64,000 bases of DNA from Bolinopsis microptera (Eukaryota; Ctenophora; Tentaculata; Lobata; Bolinopsidae): the NCBI RefSeq assembly GCF_026151205.1, contig NC_087078.1:6837675-6901674 (forward strand), given 5' to 3'. The notes beneath the pieces are model-generated. The model worked only from the letters and a program-made list of their open reading frames with translations, was not told the DNA's origin and ran no database searches. The translations under genes were made by a program, and so were the position numbers. Within the stretch, counting starts at the first letter, position 1. Every line of letters begins with the position of its first letter. Positions 21,761 to 35,800 of this stretch are shown in pieces.

Positions 21761-21778
21761 AATAATTATTACATACAT
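21761..21778. repeat. Target-site duplication, 3' copy
   Basis: AATAATTATTACATACAT directly after the (AAT)n tail; it pairs with 18523-18541. Confidence 0.7.
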
Positions 21779-22609
21779 GATAATAAGCAGTTTGAAAAAT
21801 AAAAAACCTGATGGGCACTCCTGAAATACATTAAACTTCTAGAGTAAATATATCAAAAGTAAAAAATGAAGTCGATTGTGATGAATCATAACAAATGTAA
21901 TCGATGGTATATAAATTTTAATAGTTGCACGACAAATTATAAAAATTAAATTAATAATCAAGGAAAGTATAGTTTACACATCACGCTTACAAAGAATTTA
22001 ATTACACTGTATGAACGACTTGTAATTATAAACATAGCATTGATTTGGTTAGGTAATAAAGTAACAAGAATGTAATAGATGGAAATAGCATAATGATAAA
22101 ACGTTCCGTAAGTAGTTGAACAGCTTTCTGCAAGCATCAAGCAACTGCAGACAACACAATACTCCACTAAAATGTTGTAATGTAGATATTTTTCTATTTC
22201 CGCTTGTAAGAGACCCAAAAACAACAATAGGTTTAAGTCGCTTGAACTTTCCATTATGCTCAATGTCGTGGCCGTGAGTTCTCTATTTTAGTTAGCCCAC
22301 AGTTCCTACTAGCACATAATGCATGTATCTATTTTAGTTATCTTTGTATGGTCCTGCTGGTGCTCCGACACAATGTCTTTAGTGACCTGCAACTGAGAAT
22401 TCATCCTCAAGCTCCTTTTCAACCGGTATCGTCATAATCATACTCACATATTACTCCCATATATTATAATTAATTGTGCTAACATTATCAGCGAACAATA
22501 AGCAGCAATTATAGCAAAGCATTTTTCAAAGGTCCATCAAAAACGAACCTCAAAATTTTCAAAATTCTCAAAGTTCTCCATAACGGTCGAATAGTCTTAG
22601 CGAACCTAT
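21779..22609. other. Non-coding, no gene seen
   Basis: AT-rich flank with no recognisable gene. Confidence 0.4.
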
Positions 22610-22735
22610 CTACGTTGCAGTTATAACTAATAACTCCAACATGCTTAACAGTAGCATGACCACAGCTCTGTCAATTGAATTTGAACCAGTGCGAGAAGGC
22701 ACCTAATTTCCTGTCTGAAAGGACCAGTTAACTGA
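22610..22735. repeat. Dispersed ~120-bp repeat, copy 1
   Basis: Contains GTTGCAGTTATAACTAATAA, CTCCAACATGCTTAACAGTA and ACCTAATTTCCTGTCTGA in order. The same order is found at 24738-24868 and 24955-25082. Confidence 0.75.
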
Positions 22736-22939
22736 AAAAAAAGTTATCCTCATATTTTGACAGATTGTGACAAATAGCAAACTGAGCAACGAGTCGAAAT
22801 TCCTAAATCTCTAACTGCTCTCTAACGCGTGTAAATAGCGTTTGTATTATTTTGGCGATGACGTCATAAAGTCCCTTGCGCGCGCATGGGAGCTCGTGAG
22901 ACTGTATTTTACAGGTAGAAAATGGACATAATACAATGT

Positions 22940-23570
22940 TTTTCCCCGAATAACTCGAAAAGTAAGTAATTTAGGGTACATGTTGCTTCATAAGTTGTAT
23001 ATAAACATGGCCATTCTGCACAATTTGCACACATTCAAAAACCTTTAGGGCCTTCATAGCCCAATTTACCAGATACCCATAGTTTTGCATGATTTCTGGA
23101 ACCGAAAATCAGTTTTTCGCCAATAACTGAAAAAGTAAGCACTTTAAGGCATATGTTTGTTCGTAAGTCATATATTAATATGCTAATTGCGGTTCTTTTG
23201 CACCCTGTCTAAAGACTCTATCACGATCCTATCGAAAATGGGCTCAGCACCACGCCCAAAATGGTTTTTGGCAAATTTCTCGAAAAGTAAGGATTTTAGG
23301 CCATGTGTTGCTGAGTAACTCCTATATAAACATGCATATGCGGCTTCGTTTAAGCCTATTTAGAAGTCTCTACGACCTTCAGAAGCAAGGGGTCGGTTAC
23401 GTTATTGGGTCAATATGGGCGTGGCCCTCCTGGGTTTTCTCCACGGTCAAAAAATGTCTCAAAACGAAAATCGTTTATTCATACCTTCAGGAAGTCCTGT
23501 GCAAAGTTTCCGTGAGTATTTGAACATTTGCAGGTTCATTCCATAAATGTCCAAAAATGACTGGACTACA
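22940..23570. repeat. Degenerate ~160-bp tandem repeat
   Basis: The phrase AACTCGAAAAGTAAG followed by a TTTAGG...ATGTTGCTT-like segment and TATATAAACATG recurs at about 22952, 23123 and 23276 (spacing about 171 and 153 bp), each followed by related sequence. Confidence 0.65.
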
Positions 23571-24737
23571 ACAACTTTAGAGTTAACTTTAGACAATACC
23601 TCATAAGTCATATCTCAAATTCAGCGTTAGTGTCCATGATCAACCTGTTGCGACAATGTTTTACGTGAAACGTAAAAATCAGGAGTAATATAAAAAGTGG
23701 TATTTTTAGATAAAGTGCTTGCTCCATAGTTTTTAGAATTGTATAGTGATTAACGTTGGTCCGTTTAGCCATCTAACAATCGATCGTGCCGTAAGATATG
23801 GCCAGAGAATAATAGGGGTCTTGGAAATCTAAGTTGTTCAGTGGTCGATTGACTGAACACGTTTGCACATGGGTATTTAAACGTACCAGTATTTTATTTA
23901 ATGTTAAGTACCGATGATAATGCAATTAGGACAACAACTAGTTAACCGTAAGTCTAATTCAAACACGACCGCACGACCGTAATACACTCAAATCAGTATT
24001 ACTATTTGGTAGACCGGTATTTTGGCGGGAAATCTGTTCCCACGGCACTGTCCGATAGAACTACTTCTACTAATAGTCCCAGAGGAACGTCCGTAAAGTA
24101 GACCAGACTTCTTGTCTCCTGTATTGGCTGACACATGCGGATTAAAGTTAGAAATTTCGCTATGCAATATATATAATTGCTCTTGAATTGAACAAACTCC
24201 CAACTTATTCTATGAACCTTTCAAATTCGTTAGAGTTTCATGGACTGGGGAAAAATAATCGGTACAGACCTCCCTGCTTGTTTAATTAAGCAATGAATAA
24301 ATACCAAAATGATCACATATACATAAGTTTAATAGCAGAAACTTTTAACCGTAGATTCATCCCTCCACTGTTCAAGAACCTATACACTGTTTAAAATCAT
24401 GAGTGATCACTGTACATCCAATCAGCTATTCCTTTAGTTATGATGATAGCCAAAACTATAAGATTTTTGGAGAACCTATGGTAATAGTCATAATACTCAA
24501 ATTTGAGTGAGTTACACGTTGTTTTATTGACATGATAAACAATTTGCAATGTATTACGCTATGCCAAGCGCGCACTGAGGGACTATATGGACGTCCACGA
24601 GGCCACAGCTTATAATTGCAATAACAGCGTTACACTACGTAGAAGAATTGGTTTCTTATCGGCGATACGATTATTTACCAGTTTCACATGCAGATAAATC
24701 TTAGCCCAAATGGAACTACAAATTCTTCAGTTAACTG
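23571..24737. other. Non-coding, no gene seen
   Basis: Nothing recognised. An odd 71-codon minus-strand frame near 24.0-24.2 kb shows no domain. Confidence 0.4.
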
Positions 24738-24868
24738 GTCCTAGCGAACCTATTGCTACGTTGCAGTTATAACTAATCACTCCAACATGCTTAACAGTAA
24801 GCATGACCCACTAGCTCTGTACAATTGAATTGAACCAGTGCGAAAGCACCTAATTTCCTGTCTGAACA
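24738..24868. repeat. Dispersed ~120-bp repeat, copy 2
   Basis: Second copy of the repeat at 22610-22735, including GTTGCAGTTATAACTAATCA and CACCTAATTTCCTGTCTGA. Confidence 0.75.
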
Positions 24869-24954
24869 ATATTTGCATAGATTATTATACAGTTTGTCAC
24901 AGCTGATTAAATCCTTAGCCAAATTGGAGACTAAACAAATTTTTCAAGTTACCT

Positions 24955-25082
24955 GGTCTACAACCAATCTACGTTTGCAGAGTATAACTACTAACTCCCA
25001 ACAAGTCTTAACATTAGCTTACCACATCTTCTGTCAATTGAATTTGAACCAGTGCGAGAAGTCACTAATTTCCTGTCTGACA
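24955..25082. repeat. Dispersed ~120-bp repeat, copy 3
   Basis: More diverged third copy (GAGTATAACTACTAACTCCC, GAACCAGTGCGAGAAGTCAC, TTTCCTGTCTGA). It lies about 90 bp after copy 2 in the same orientation. Confidence 0.7.
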
Positions 25083-27770
25083 ATCATTTTATAGATTATC
25101 GTACAGATAGAAAGATCGTGCTTTGGTAGAATATGATGACACTTATTTGATTGAATTTGAAGATGCAGAACTATTATAAATGAGGATATAAAGGTCAAAC
25201 CCTTCTGTTTATATAGATTATATAGATTTTAGAAGAACCACCGAATACCAGCTAATGATATCGTAGTGGTTTTTCAAACCTGAAGAGAGACTGTCATGTC
25301 TCGTCAGAATGTTCAAATTTATAATGTTTCAAACGGTTCTGGCCGTTTTTTCAAAAAAAATTCCCCACAACCTGCCTATTGCGATCACATCCAACCGAAC
25401 TAATTTCGTATATATTTGTAGGATCGCCAACTCCTGACATCACCAATGAACAATGTAATGATAAAAACCATTAATTCAATAGCATCCCTGGTTGGATCTA
25501 ATAAGCTACATTGGAAGCATTTGCATCGATGATGGAGGCATTTTGGCCGATCCAATAAAATAGAGCAAAATATTTTTAGTGCTGATGGTGTCAATTGTCC
25601 ATGGTGCTTTAAGAATCTATTGTAACACAGAGTGGATCAAAAAATTCTGGACTTTGATTTAGAATCCGAGTTCCTTTATTACTTGAAGTTGTTTCATTGC
25701 CATAATATTATGAGGTATGGTAGTATACTCAACACAATATTTTGCAACCGATCCGTGTCAGGTTGCCTAAACAACAAACATATGGTGTACATAGACTATG
25801 CACGATGTTCAAATTCATTATGGAATTAATTAACTGGGCGGCACGCTCGGGCTGTCAACTCGCAATATATGCGTGCTTATAAACAGTAAAGACTGGGGTC
25901 CCAGGTGTAAGGAATATGAATAAAATACGCCATCAAACACGATCGGGAAGATGAGCGGCCATCCACCAAAGAAAAGCGGCCCGCATTTCGTTTTTACTCA
26001 ACATATTATTTGATTGATTTTCATTTTACCCAGGGACTAGGCTTTGTGCGTGTTGTTTAGACTACAATTTTACTGCGTTCTGGTTTTCCCTTTAAATTTA
26101 CTACATCCGTCCTAGGAGAATCGCATTCAGTTATATTTTGATTTTTATTTTGGCGCCATATGTTTTATATTGTAAGTAAATTTTTGAAAAGATTGTTCAT
26201 AAAAAATGTAGATTGAACAGTAGATACTACTCTATACTACGCTATTAAACCGTTGGATGAACAGATTATCTTTGTAAGTTTCATTACTTAACCGCATTCA
26301 ACAAGTTACTATTCATTCATCATTATTTTTGTAATCTGACGCCAAAAACGGTCAGAAATTACATTGTCGGAATCAACATCATGAAAGCTTTAAAATTTGA
26401 TTCATTGACACAGTAATTTTTTGTAATAATATGAAAGAACCCAATTCTTCAGACCCAATCATATTTTACAGTTTCAACACTATGTGGCATAATATCACAC
26501 ATTTTCTACCTCATCAGTTTGAATTTGAAACAGTAGCTCCGAAAACCGATAACTCAATTACTGCATGCATTCAACAAAATAGCTGCCACAAATTTTAAGG
26601 TGTCCCAGGCTTCTCGCCAGGTGTCTTGTACCAAATTAATGGAGTCGTTTTCTTCCACTTAAATTCCTCTTGAACCAGTTGAAGACCATGACATTCGATT
26701 AGCTGGAACTTCGGTGTTAAACAACCTCGCCATTTTACTGGTGCCAAAAATATAATATAGTTTTGGGTATACAAATGGGGTAATTTTCCGCTATATCAGG
26801 TTTTTCTTTCAATACTTTCCGTACTTTCTCACCAAACACTGTAGCTGGTGGAATATTCTCAAACATTTACAATCATTGATAAACTAATAGAGTTTTAACT
26901 TTTCCAGTGAGATCCTGATTGCACGGCGCACATTTTAACTTGTTCGTATAAAGAAATAACATGTTGTAACTCACCTCAATCTTCACCACAATTAGTAACT
27001 CCATCTCCGGTCTGATAGTGTGTAGTTGCGAAGTTACAACTGTAATGTCGACATGCTAGCTAATCGACAGAGTATTTTGGTGGGCCTGCCTGCAAATAGA
27101 AATTCTTCAAATTTTTCTGAGTTTCTGTAACTTTGTGTCTTTAATAATTAATTGAAAGCGTAAATTTGCGATACAAGACGGTGAAAATTATATATAAATT
27201 AAGATGTTACTTGACGAGGATTATCATGAATATACTTACGGAAGCATTTTATATATTAATACCACTGTTTACCATTAACCCTTCAGTGCAGTAATTACTG
27301 AGAGTGGGGGGGGGGATGGAAATGTTAATTTGTAATAAGATAAGACACATTTCCAGATCCGTCCAGAATCCAGATCTACTAATTAACCTACATAGCTACA
27401 AGTACAATGTACATATTCAAGTAGGGGTAATGTATTTCCTCTCGAAAATTTTGGCCCATACCGCCAAACGTTTTGAGAATCATATTGGTTCCCCTTCTTT
27501 CCACACATTTTGAACACGTAGGGCATTCAAGTTCGGAATATTTAGGCTTTCACACCAACTTGTAAGTAGGCTTATGTTATGCGCTGCGTAGTTATCACTA
27601 TGTCTGAGTTATTAAGCAACGATATGTTTTTATTTTCCTCAAAAGAAACCTCGTCCCATTATGATGTATCAAGTCAAATTTTCATGATACGGTCAACGTC
27701 CGAATTATTTCTTAACTGTTACCAGCTGTACACTTGAGTCTCAAGTCTCAACAACAACCGCTGAATTTTT
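25083..27770. other. Non-coding, no gene seen
   Basis: No gene or clear repeat. A G-tract (10 G) lies at about 27306. Confidence 0.4.
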
Positions 27771-28170
27771 TCAGTTACAGTTACAATTGGTGTTACAGTT
27801 AAGTTTAGTCATTAGTGTACCAGTTACAGTTGGTGTTACAGTACAGTTGTGTTATAGTTACAGGTTTGGTGTTACAGTTTACAGTTGGGTGATTTTTTTT
27901 TTGTTTTTTTTTTTTTTTTTTACAGTTAGCAGTTGGTGTTACAGTTATACAGTTGGTGTTATTCAGTTACAGCCAGTGTTACAGTTACAGCCAGTGTTAC
28001 AGTTACAGTTGTGTTACAGTTACAGAGCCATTGTTACAGTTACAGCCGAGTGTAACAGTTACAGTTGGTGTTTACAGTTACAGCCAGTGTTACAGTTACA
28101 GCCAGTGTTACAGTTACAGCCAGTGTTACAGTTACGTTTGGGTTACAGTTACAGTTGGTGTTTGTTGTTA
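27771..28170. repeat. ~18-bp TTACAGTTACAGCCAGTG minisatellite
   Basis: Repeats of GTTACAGTTACAGCCAGT and GTTACAGTTGGTGTTACA type, with a 20-nt T-rich tract inside at about 27893-27921. Its translations are simple repeats (QLQPVLQLQP) and are not taken as a protein. Confidence 0.9.
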
Positions 28171-31100
28171 CCACACATGAGCATGATCAACTAGCAGATG
28201 ACGTGTTAACTGTAACTTTTATTTAAAAAAAAGGTTAGATACAGACCTCTGCATTATCATCTGTACTCCTCATTCACCTCTACAATAGAAGAACTATTGT
28301 TTTGTATATCTCTCGGCGTTGCTTGCCATTCTATCAAGTAAACTTAAACTCGTTCACCTCGATAGCTTGCTCTCACGCTGAGCTGTGTTTTCCTATTTCG
28401 CTTGCATCATACTCGCCGATAATATGTGTTTCCTGGATACGTACCGTTTAATTTTGTTCCAGAATCTGTAATATTGTTGTTATTTGTTTAACTTACAGTT
28501 TAGTCCGTAGAGATACAAATTTACTTATCTTCGCTGCCTATGAGGTCACCTTCAAAATTGAACATGCGCCTACCATGCTATGAATAGCATCATTACATTT
28601 GGATCATCTGCACAGTCCTCAAAGAGTTTAAAAAATTTCATCGTACCGCTTGATTAATCAAACTGTCATCGCTATATAAGTATATATCACAAAGGTGTCT
28701 TGCTTATTATCTCTAGAATTACATCCCCAGAATCCACTGCTTTAACATCTTGAATAACACACAAGGAAGCCTGCAATGACATACTGTGTGTGTAATGGTG
28801 AAGCAATACCACCACGATAATGAGGTAGATCTTATCCTAGACGACATCAGAGACACTCTAAGCTCCTGGTTCTAACCTGATTGACTTCATCACCCGGAGA
28901 CAAAGATAAAGATACTGCAAGAGAGACTATAGTTAGTTATATCGGGATCAGTAGGAGAGAAGTTAGTTAAGGTGAGTAAGTTCACTCAGAGTGACGTAAG
29001 CCTGGATTATTGGCTGACTCGTAAGACGTTATTGCTAATTCTCTGGGCTGTCCCCAATTCTGTCGGTGACTGGAACCACTGAATTCAGTTTAATCGAGAT
29101 TAGAACGGGAATCGGTCAAGAGGGCTTCTCCTCCTTTTCGAAGGTTTTCCCTTATCTTTGCGGATGGGGTTTGAAAAGAGAAGTATTGATAATTAGAAAG
29201 TAAAATCAGTAGATCCTACTCAATAACTTTACTCCACTTTAGCCACTTAAAATGTAGTTAGGTTTCAATAATAACGTACTTATTATCCTTACTATTAGTT
29301 GTCAGTCCCGTTTACTGGCAGGCATGTCGAAATTATTACCCATGCATAGTGCATACTGACTAGATTGCGCCAAGTAATGATGTTGTTTCAAATTTTAGAC
29401 ATACATATTTTTCTATAGGATTGATTTCCAACGCAAAACTCTCAGATTTATCTGACAGAGAGGATCCGAAGGCTATGGTCTAACCCTTGTTTACACTATA
29501 ACTTAGAGCAAGACCGCAGTAGGATGGCAGGACATCATTCCTTATTCCCAAATATGTCGACAAACGACCGGTTATGGGGGGAAAACATTTTTCTTATCAT
29601 TTTTTTAAGGTCCTGATTATCATATAATGATGAAAATCTGATAGTTCCGATGTATTGCTGCGGACTAAAATAACTGATTACTGATGTAATACTTTCATAA
29701 TTTGTTTTTTACCTGGGACCATCAGGTGGAAAGGGACCAACAAAACGAATGCGACATACAAATCCAGTAGACAACTCCAACCATTGTAAGGCATCTTCAG
29801 GAATCATGTGTTCAGTTGTTGTAGCCTTTTCTGTTTTTGTTATTCCGATCACTTAAAATAGTTATAGTGAGAGCAACACAAAACGAATGTAATGAGCAAT
29901 AAGTAGGAGTATTTGCTTGATTTTGCAGAACATTATAAGCAGGATATTAGCAGCATGATTAGAAACCGGTATATTTTCAGCCTTATTTGAGCGAAATTGA
30001 CGGCAGTAGATTAATAATAAAGCAATAAGTAGTTACTTGATTAAAGACTGCCCCTCAATATTCAATCTCTACTGAACCTATGAAACGAATAAGGAAGTGG
30101 GCCGACAGAAAGCCGTGTATTTACACCAGAAATCATCAACTCCACGGCTTCGCCCATAAACCTGGCTTTGTACCTGCTACCTGTCCCTGCACAATTATCT
30201 AAAGTCGCGGTTAGTCTCATTTATTCTTGTACGGTATAGACATTTAATTAGTCTTGAAATACTGGGGTGGTATTGTATGTGATTGATGTGGTAGATGTAT
30301 AGATGTGGTATAACTATAGGTAGATGAATACTGAAATGAATTTTAATATTGAAAATATGTAATTGCTTTTTTTTTTTTGCAACTTTTAGTTTTGGTTTAA
30401 AAAACCACATGATCTAAATCAAAGAAATGTTATTAAAAATCAAAAAGAAAATCGTCAATCTTTTTGTCATATTTCATGGAAATTATTCCTTTACTCTCTC
30501 TGTCATCTGATAAGTTCGGTGGATCTACCACTCAACCCTGAAAACGACCAGAAACAAACAAGTTAAGAAGAGCAACTCTACGATGGGTTGATACCCTAAT
30601 GATAGTCCCTGATACTACCCCGTCTCGTGAATATTCTCAGGTATGAAGATTTTGGAAACTGATCGGTAGTGAAACCTTATTTGTTATAAAACTTGTTATG
30701 TAGCAGTGGGTTTTGAATGATCGATGCTTGTAGCTGGTAGGTTTATCACTGTCACGTGTCAGAAAAAATATGGTCAAACCCCACATCTGGCCCAATCCTG
30801 CCCCCAAAAGAGCATTTTTAATTTCTCCGATGAAAAGTCTGGTTTTCAAGCAGAAATAAGTAGTGGATTTTACCCATACCGACATTTGGAATGTAGATGG
30901 TTTTTCTAAAAATGACGTTTCTCTCGAATTGTTCTTCTCGTATCGTATCAAATATGCTACTGAAGTTTGCCACCTGGGGTTTGAAAAATGGTTTGTGTTC
31001 AGTCTAAGAATGACGCGACCCACCTGGGAACCTCCAGGACATACGGAATGGACCCCAACGTAACGTACGTGCCAGCGCAAGGCGATTAACTCTCATATCA

Positions 31101-32535
31101 ACAGCTATACTGAAAGGTTTTTGTCCAAACCACTATGGTTACAATATTCTTTATTTCGAGCCTCAAAAAGCTTTCCCAACACAAAAACTATTGGTAAAAT
31201 CTGGTTACTGAACAGTTCAGATATACTTTTACAAGTAAGCACGTTAAATTGCTAACTGCACAATCAAAACTTGTTTCCTCAGGAAGAAGACCGAGCAGCA
31301 AGAGAGAGACTGTAGCTAAACATCAGCAACTGTACGGACGACCAGAGGAGTCCTACAACCCGCTCGTGCACCCCATATAACAAGATTAGTGAAAACCAGG
31401 TTTTAGATACACCGACAAATAATATTGAAATAACGGAACAAACAGCGGCAACAGATAGAGCACGGTACGAACTATAAACAAACCAATAAACCTCGGAATA
31501 GTCAGCAAAAAGAATACACATAACAGTAAAACTACAGCACAAAATTAACAACAAGTGACAATATGAAATTACAACAAGTTAAATGCAAACGAAATTCACT
31601 CCCCTTTAAACATATACTTATAATCTCTTTTAGATCTTCTTTCCTATAACTCATTATTCTGTAACAAAATCTCTCCAGGAGTAAGACTAAGAAGGTACCC
31701 TGACTCCACCGAAGATAAGACATAAGAAGGACCGAGAGGAGTCATACTCAGGGCACCAAGTTTAAGTGCTCTATCTGTTATAGAGGGTCTCCAAGTACTG
31801 GTAAGCATCAGGTTTCGTCAGTTACTGTGTGAGATGGTAGTCACCGTGATCGTTCCGGACAAATCTTAGTACATTATGTGTCACTATTTGGTTGTTGATG
31901 CCTCGGTTTGTTTTTGATTTAGTCAGAAACCAGTCGAACACATTTCTGTCGGATTGTGTTTTTGTGAGGGTTGACATGCCGTTATTTTATATCGGTATTA
32001 CAAGAGTGCATGCATATTGCATGGGTGTTTGTTTTTTAAAACGAGTTTATGCCCGTTTATCAATAATTGAGAAGTCTAGAGGCATGAATGACGAATTCAG
32101 TTTATCAAATTCAATTTCAGATCATTTCATGCTTATACGGACATTTTACTACAGGAACATTAACTGTTCAAAATGTTAAAAGAGCTTACAATTTTTTTAA
32201 TAATCATGCCGAACAGCCAAGGGATTATTATAATTGTAAGATGGCTGTCAAATGGCTGTCTAATGTGTTGTCAAATGGTTGTCCAAATGTTCCTTTTTAG
32301 CGAAAATAAGCAATAGGAGTTATTGAAATAACGCCCCCCCATCCCCCCCCCCTGTGATAACTTGCATGGTCCACGTTCATATTGCATGTAAAGTGCGATA
32401 AATTTCAACATCCCTAGAATATGTGATTTTGGCATGCTATTCACCAACTTTCAGCTTTGAACGATTTCACAAGTCAACTTCTCAGGAACTGAAAGTTTTT
32501 AATCTGAAACAATGATACCGGTGAATATTCAGTAT
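28171..32535. other. Non-coding, no gene seen
   Basis: Several open frames of 60-150 codons exist on both strands, for example 147 codons at 30637-31080 on the minus strand and overlapping plus-strand frames. None shows a recognisable domain, and they overlap each other. C-tracts occur at about 32332-32352. Confidence 0.35.
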
Positions 32536-32542
32536 CTAACAA

Positions 32543-32821
32543 ATTATAAATCATACAAAAAATAGAAATAACACGTACAAGAATGTCACATTTGCCATTG
32601 TCCCAACTTTGCACCGAGGGGTCTGCCCGAAACTGCAGACACAGTACTGTTATAGGTTGGCAAAGTCTGCAGAGAAAGCAGCAGAACCAGCACTTTTCAG
32701 TATGCTGCCAGAGGATTTGTCGCACGTTTTCCCCCGGTACTGTTCGATCCGGGTTAGTGTCCTAAAACAGCTTCTTTCTCTTGACGATAAAGTATCAGCA
32801 CACCTTACCGTCCTTTTTTAG
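32543..32821 (+). pseudogene. Possible coding relic or exon, unidentified
   Basis: A plus-strand frame without a start codon is open for about 90 codons to the TAG at 32819-32821. It includes VPTLHRGVCPKLQTQYCYR and SMLPEDLSHVFPRYCSIR. The composition looks protein-like rather than low-complexity, but no family is recognised. It could be an internal or last exon of a gene, a decayed transposon fragment or chance. Confidence 0.25.
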
Positions 32822-35800
32822 ATCATACCCTTCATACTGAGCATTTTTTCCCTCTACCGCTACTTCCAACACCCTCATGCAATCTAAGTATCAGCATTCC
32901 TTTCGTACCACCCATATAAAATACACTTAAAAATAATTCAGCACCGCCCTCTCGATCAAAAACACTACATCTCTCTCAAGTAATCCTAACACCATCTCTG
33001 AAAAAGTTCAGTTACTTATTGTTGTTTCAATCTTTACTTTTTCAACCTTACTTTTTTCAATCTTCACTTTGTTTCTTTTGTCCCTGAAAAAGGTCCACTT
33101 TTTACCCTGAAAAAGACGCATCCAAAAATGATTGTAGCCATTCAAATTAGGGTAGTATCACTACTGAATTTTAATCTATTCGTCAGATTTTCATTAGATT
33201 TTTATTATAAATCTGATTTAAATGATTTGAAATAAATTATCCATTTGAACGTTTATGCCATCAAGATTGGTCCTATCTGAACTGAAGCAAGATTTTTCGG
33301 TTGTTTGCATCACCAATATAACCAGTAACATTTATATTCCTCTAACTCTTATACTGACGTAAAATTAAAGATCTATATCGATTATCCAAAATCGATTATT
33401 TATTATCGATTATCCAATAATATTATCTATATCTAATAATCTATTATCTAATATGATCACACATCACGACATAACAAACAGAAGAAACAAAGCATCGTCC
33501 GAATTAGTAGAATTTTAAACATGACTTCTCAAGCCTACTTGATTATCTTAAAAGAATAGCTTGTAGCCCGAATCTCTAAATCTTGCAGCTATCGTCATTA
33601 TCTGATAAATTCACCAGACAAGTAACTTGTAACTCTTTCAATATAACTTATACAAGTACACAGCCAGTGCACTCCACTTTTCCACGCTTATCATCACTTT
33701 AGAAACGGTATTTTCGGCATATCATCGCACAGCAACGGTAATGTAATACCACCAATAGAGCATTCATATTTTATACTGGGAAGCTTGTGCATGATACATT
33801 CAGAATAAATTCACAGCGATAACATGGACATTATTTATTAACATAATTTCGCGGATACGTTGCAGTAGATATCCAGTACAAGCTGCTTAGCTTGCTGATC
33901 TGCGGTTAAGAAATAAAAGTTCTTTATGACAAAAAAAAATAATGCAGTCGATAAATTTTCCATTTAGATCTGCTGAGACTGACGTTTTTGAATTCCAACA
34001 AACGGAGATTGAAATCCCCATAGTAATTCTTTAACAAATTAATTGCATTAGTCACTCTTAATTTTGCCAAATCGACCTGGTGTGCCCAAGCTTTAGACCT
34101 GTTAAAATTAGGGCCATTAAAGAGTACACAATATTGTACTTAACTGTAAATTTCACTTCCCTGTATTTTTACCCCTCATTGGTCCACCAAACATTGAGTA
34201 TCATACGAGTGCCGCCGAATCTGCGCAAGTGCACTCAAGATACAAGGCAAGACCTGGGGGAGTCCGCGGCTTACCTCTGTCGAGTCTGGTAAACTACAAG
34301 ATAGACAAAGCTCCGGTAGATCTTGATCTACAACTTCTCTGGCCCTGGTATCGGGGGAGGGTAGGCCATGAGTAATTCACGGTTCAGTAGTAACACTGGG
34401 ACTGCCTTAGGACTGAATCTTGTGCAAACCAGGACCATTTCCTGAGCAAGGGGCGTGTTGGATCATAAACAGTTGGTTATCAAGGAAAGGATAACCCTAG
34501 TGCGATGAATCGTACGTGCGAATCGTAAGAAACAGAGCATTGAGTTTCCCCACACAATGTGACGGGAACGGAGAAAAGACCACTGAGAAAAATTCGACAA
34601 GTTTTTTCCCCGTTTCGGAAGGGAGGAGCTCAGTCCTTTTTGTACGATCGGTTTCAAGCTTCCAAATCGGGAAAAAGAAGACGAAAAATGTACGAGTAAA
34701 GCATTTGTGACGTCTACAGAGTAAACCAGAGCCAGATATGTTTAGCTATACGGGCTATTTCTTTCAACGCCATAGCCACTCCACCGAGCAAAGCAAAAAC
34801 TTGACCCTCTGAATGAATATCAAACCTGGTTAACAGTTCATTAATAACCTTAGTGTGTAGTCACTGAAGTGGTTACACTTGGAAAATCAAACTTATGGAA
34901 AAATCAAATTTTTATTCGGTAAGAAGAACTAGCAATCTTGAATAATAACTTCGGTGTTTTACAGTATGATCTACTGCTTATACTACGATGTTGCCTTTTG
35001 AGTACTGTACTTAGCTTTTATAAACATAATTTGGGTGCTTGTTAATAAGAAATTTGCTATAGAACACAACTAGCTAAGCTAAAGGCCACAATCTTATAGA
35101 TTTGTATGTTCTTCACTTCATATTTTGATTAGTGACTCAGTATCCTAGGAGCAGATTTCTTTATTTTAGTATTTAAGTTTATTTATGCAAATTAGACTAT
35201 TTCTTTTGTTTTATTGAGTTTCTTAAAAACATGATATAAGTATTTTGCTAAAATAGTGGGAAAAAAGTAAAACAAATGTGAATGGAGCTGGCTAGAAAAT
35301 GGAAAGCAAATATAATCAGTGTATGTATTTTTTCCCTGCTTGGGTCTGGGAAACATTTGTTTTTATGTTTTGCAATTGGTTACCTCAGAACCTTTTGGCA
35401 GTATCCAAATAGCCCGACCCCTGTTCGCGAACAACTGTACGTGAACAGTTGTTCGCGAACATGTGTTCGTGAACAGTTGTACACTATATAGGCAGTGCGC
35501 CATCAAGACAGAAAGACGCGCGCGCTGACCATTGAATGATTTTTTTAGCTCTTATTTCGGCCAGCACATTATTTTGGAAACAATTGAAAAGTTATAATAC
35601 TTCCCATATAACAATTTTGTTGAAATTTGGTCAGCTTACGTAAACACTTATGTTCTACTGAACCTAATTTAGTTTGAGCAATTTAGCAATTTCGATATTG
35701 GTCAGAATTTGAGTTATCAACGAATTTATACCTATTTTGTCATTTTTAGACCTCTTAATCAAGGCCAATCTCTCCCAACTAAAGATTGGTTCGGTAGGTT

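Noticed and set aside
23988-24203. 71-codon minus-strand frame (MGVCSIQEQLYILHSEI)
   Set aside because: No recognisable domain and no flanking exon signals.
27787-28194. 135-codon frame with QLQPVLQLQP repeats
   Set aside because: It is a direct translation of an 18-bp minisatellite interrupted by a long T-tract; two frames are open equally.
30637-31080. 147-codon minus-strand frame
   Set aside because: No domain; overlapped by plus-strand frames of similar quality; composition suggests chance.
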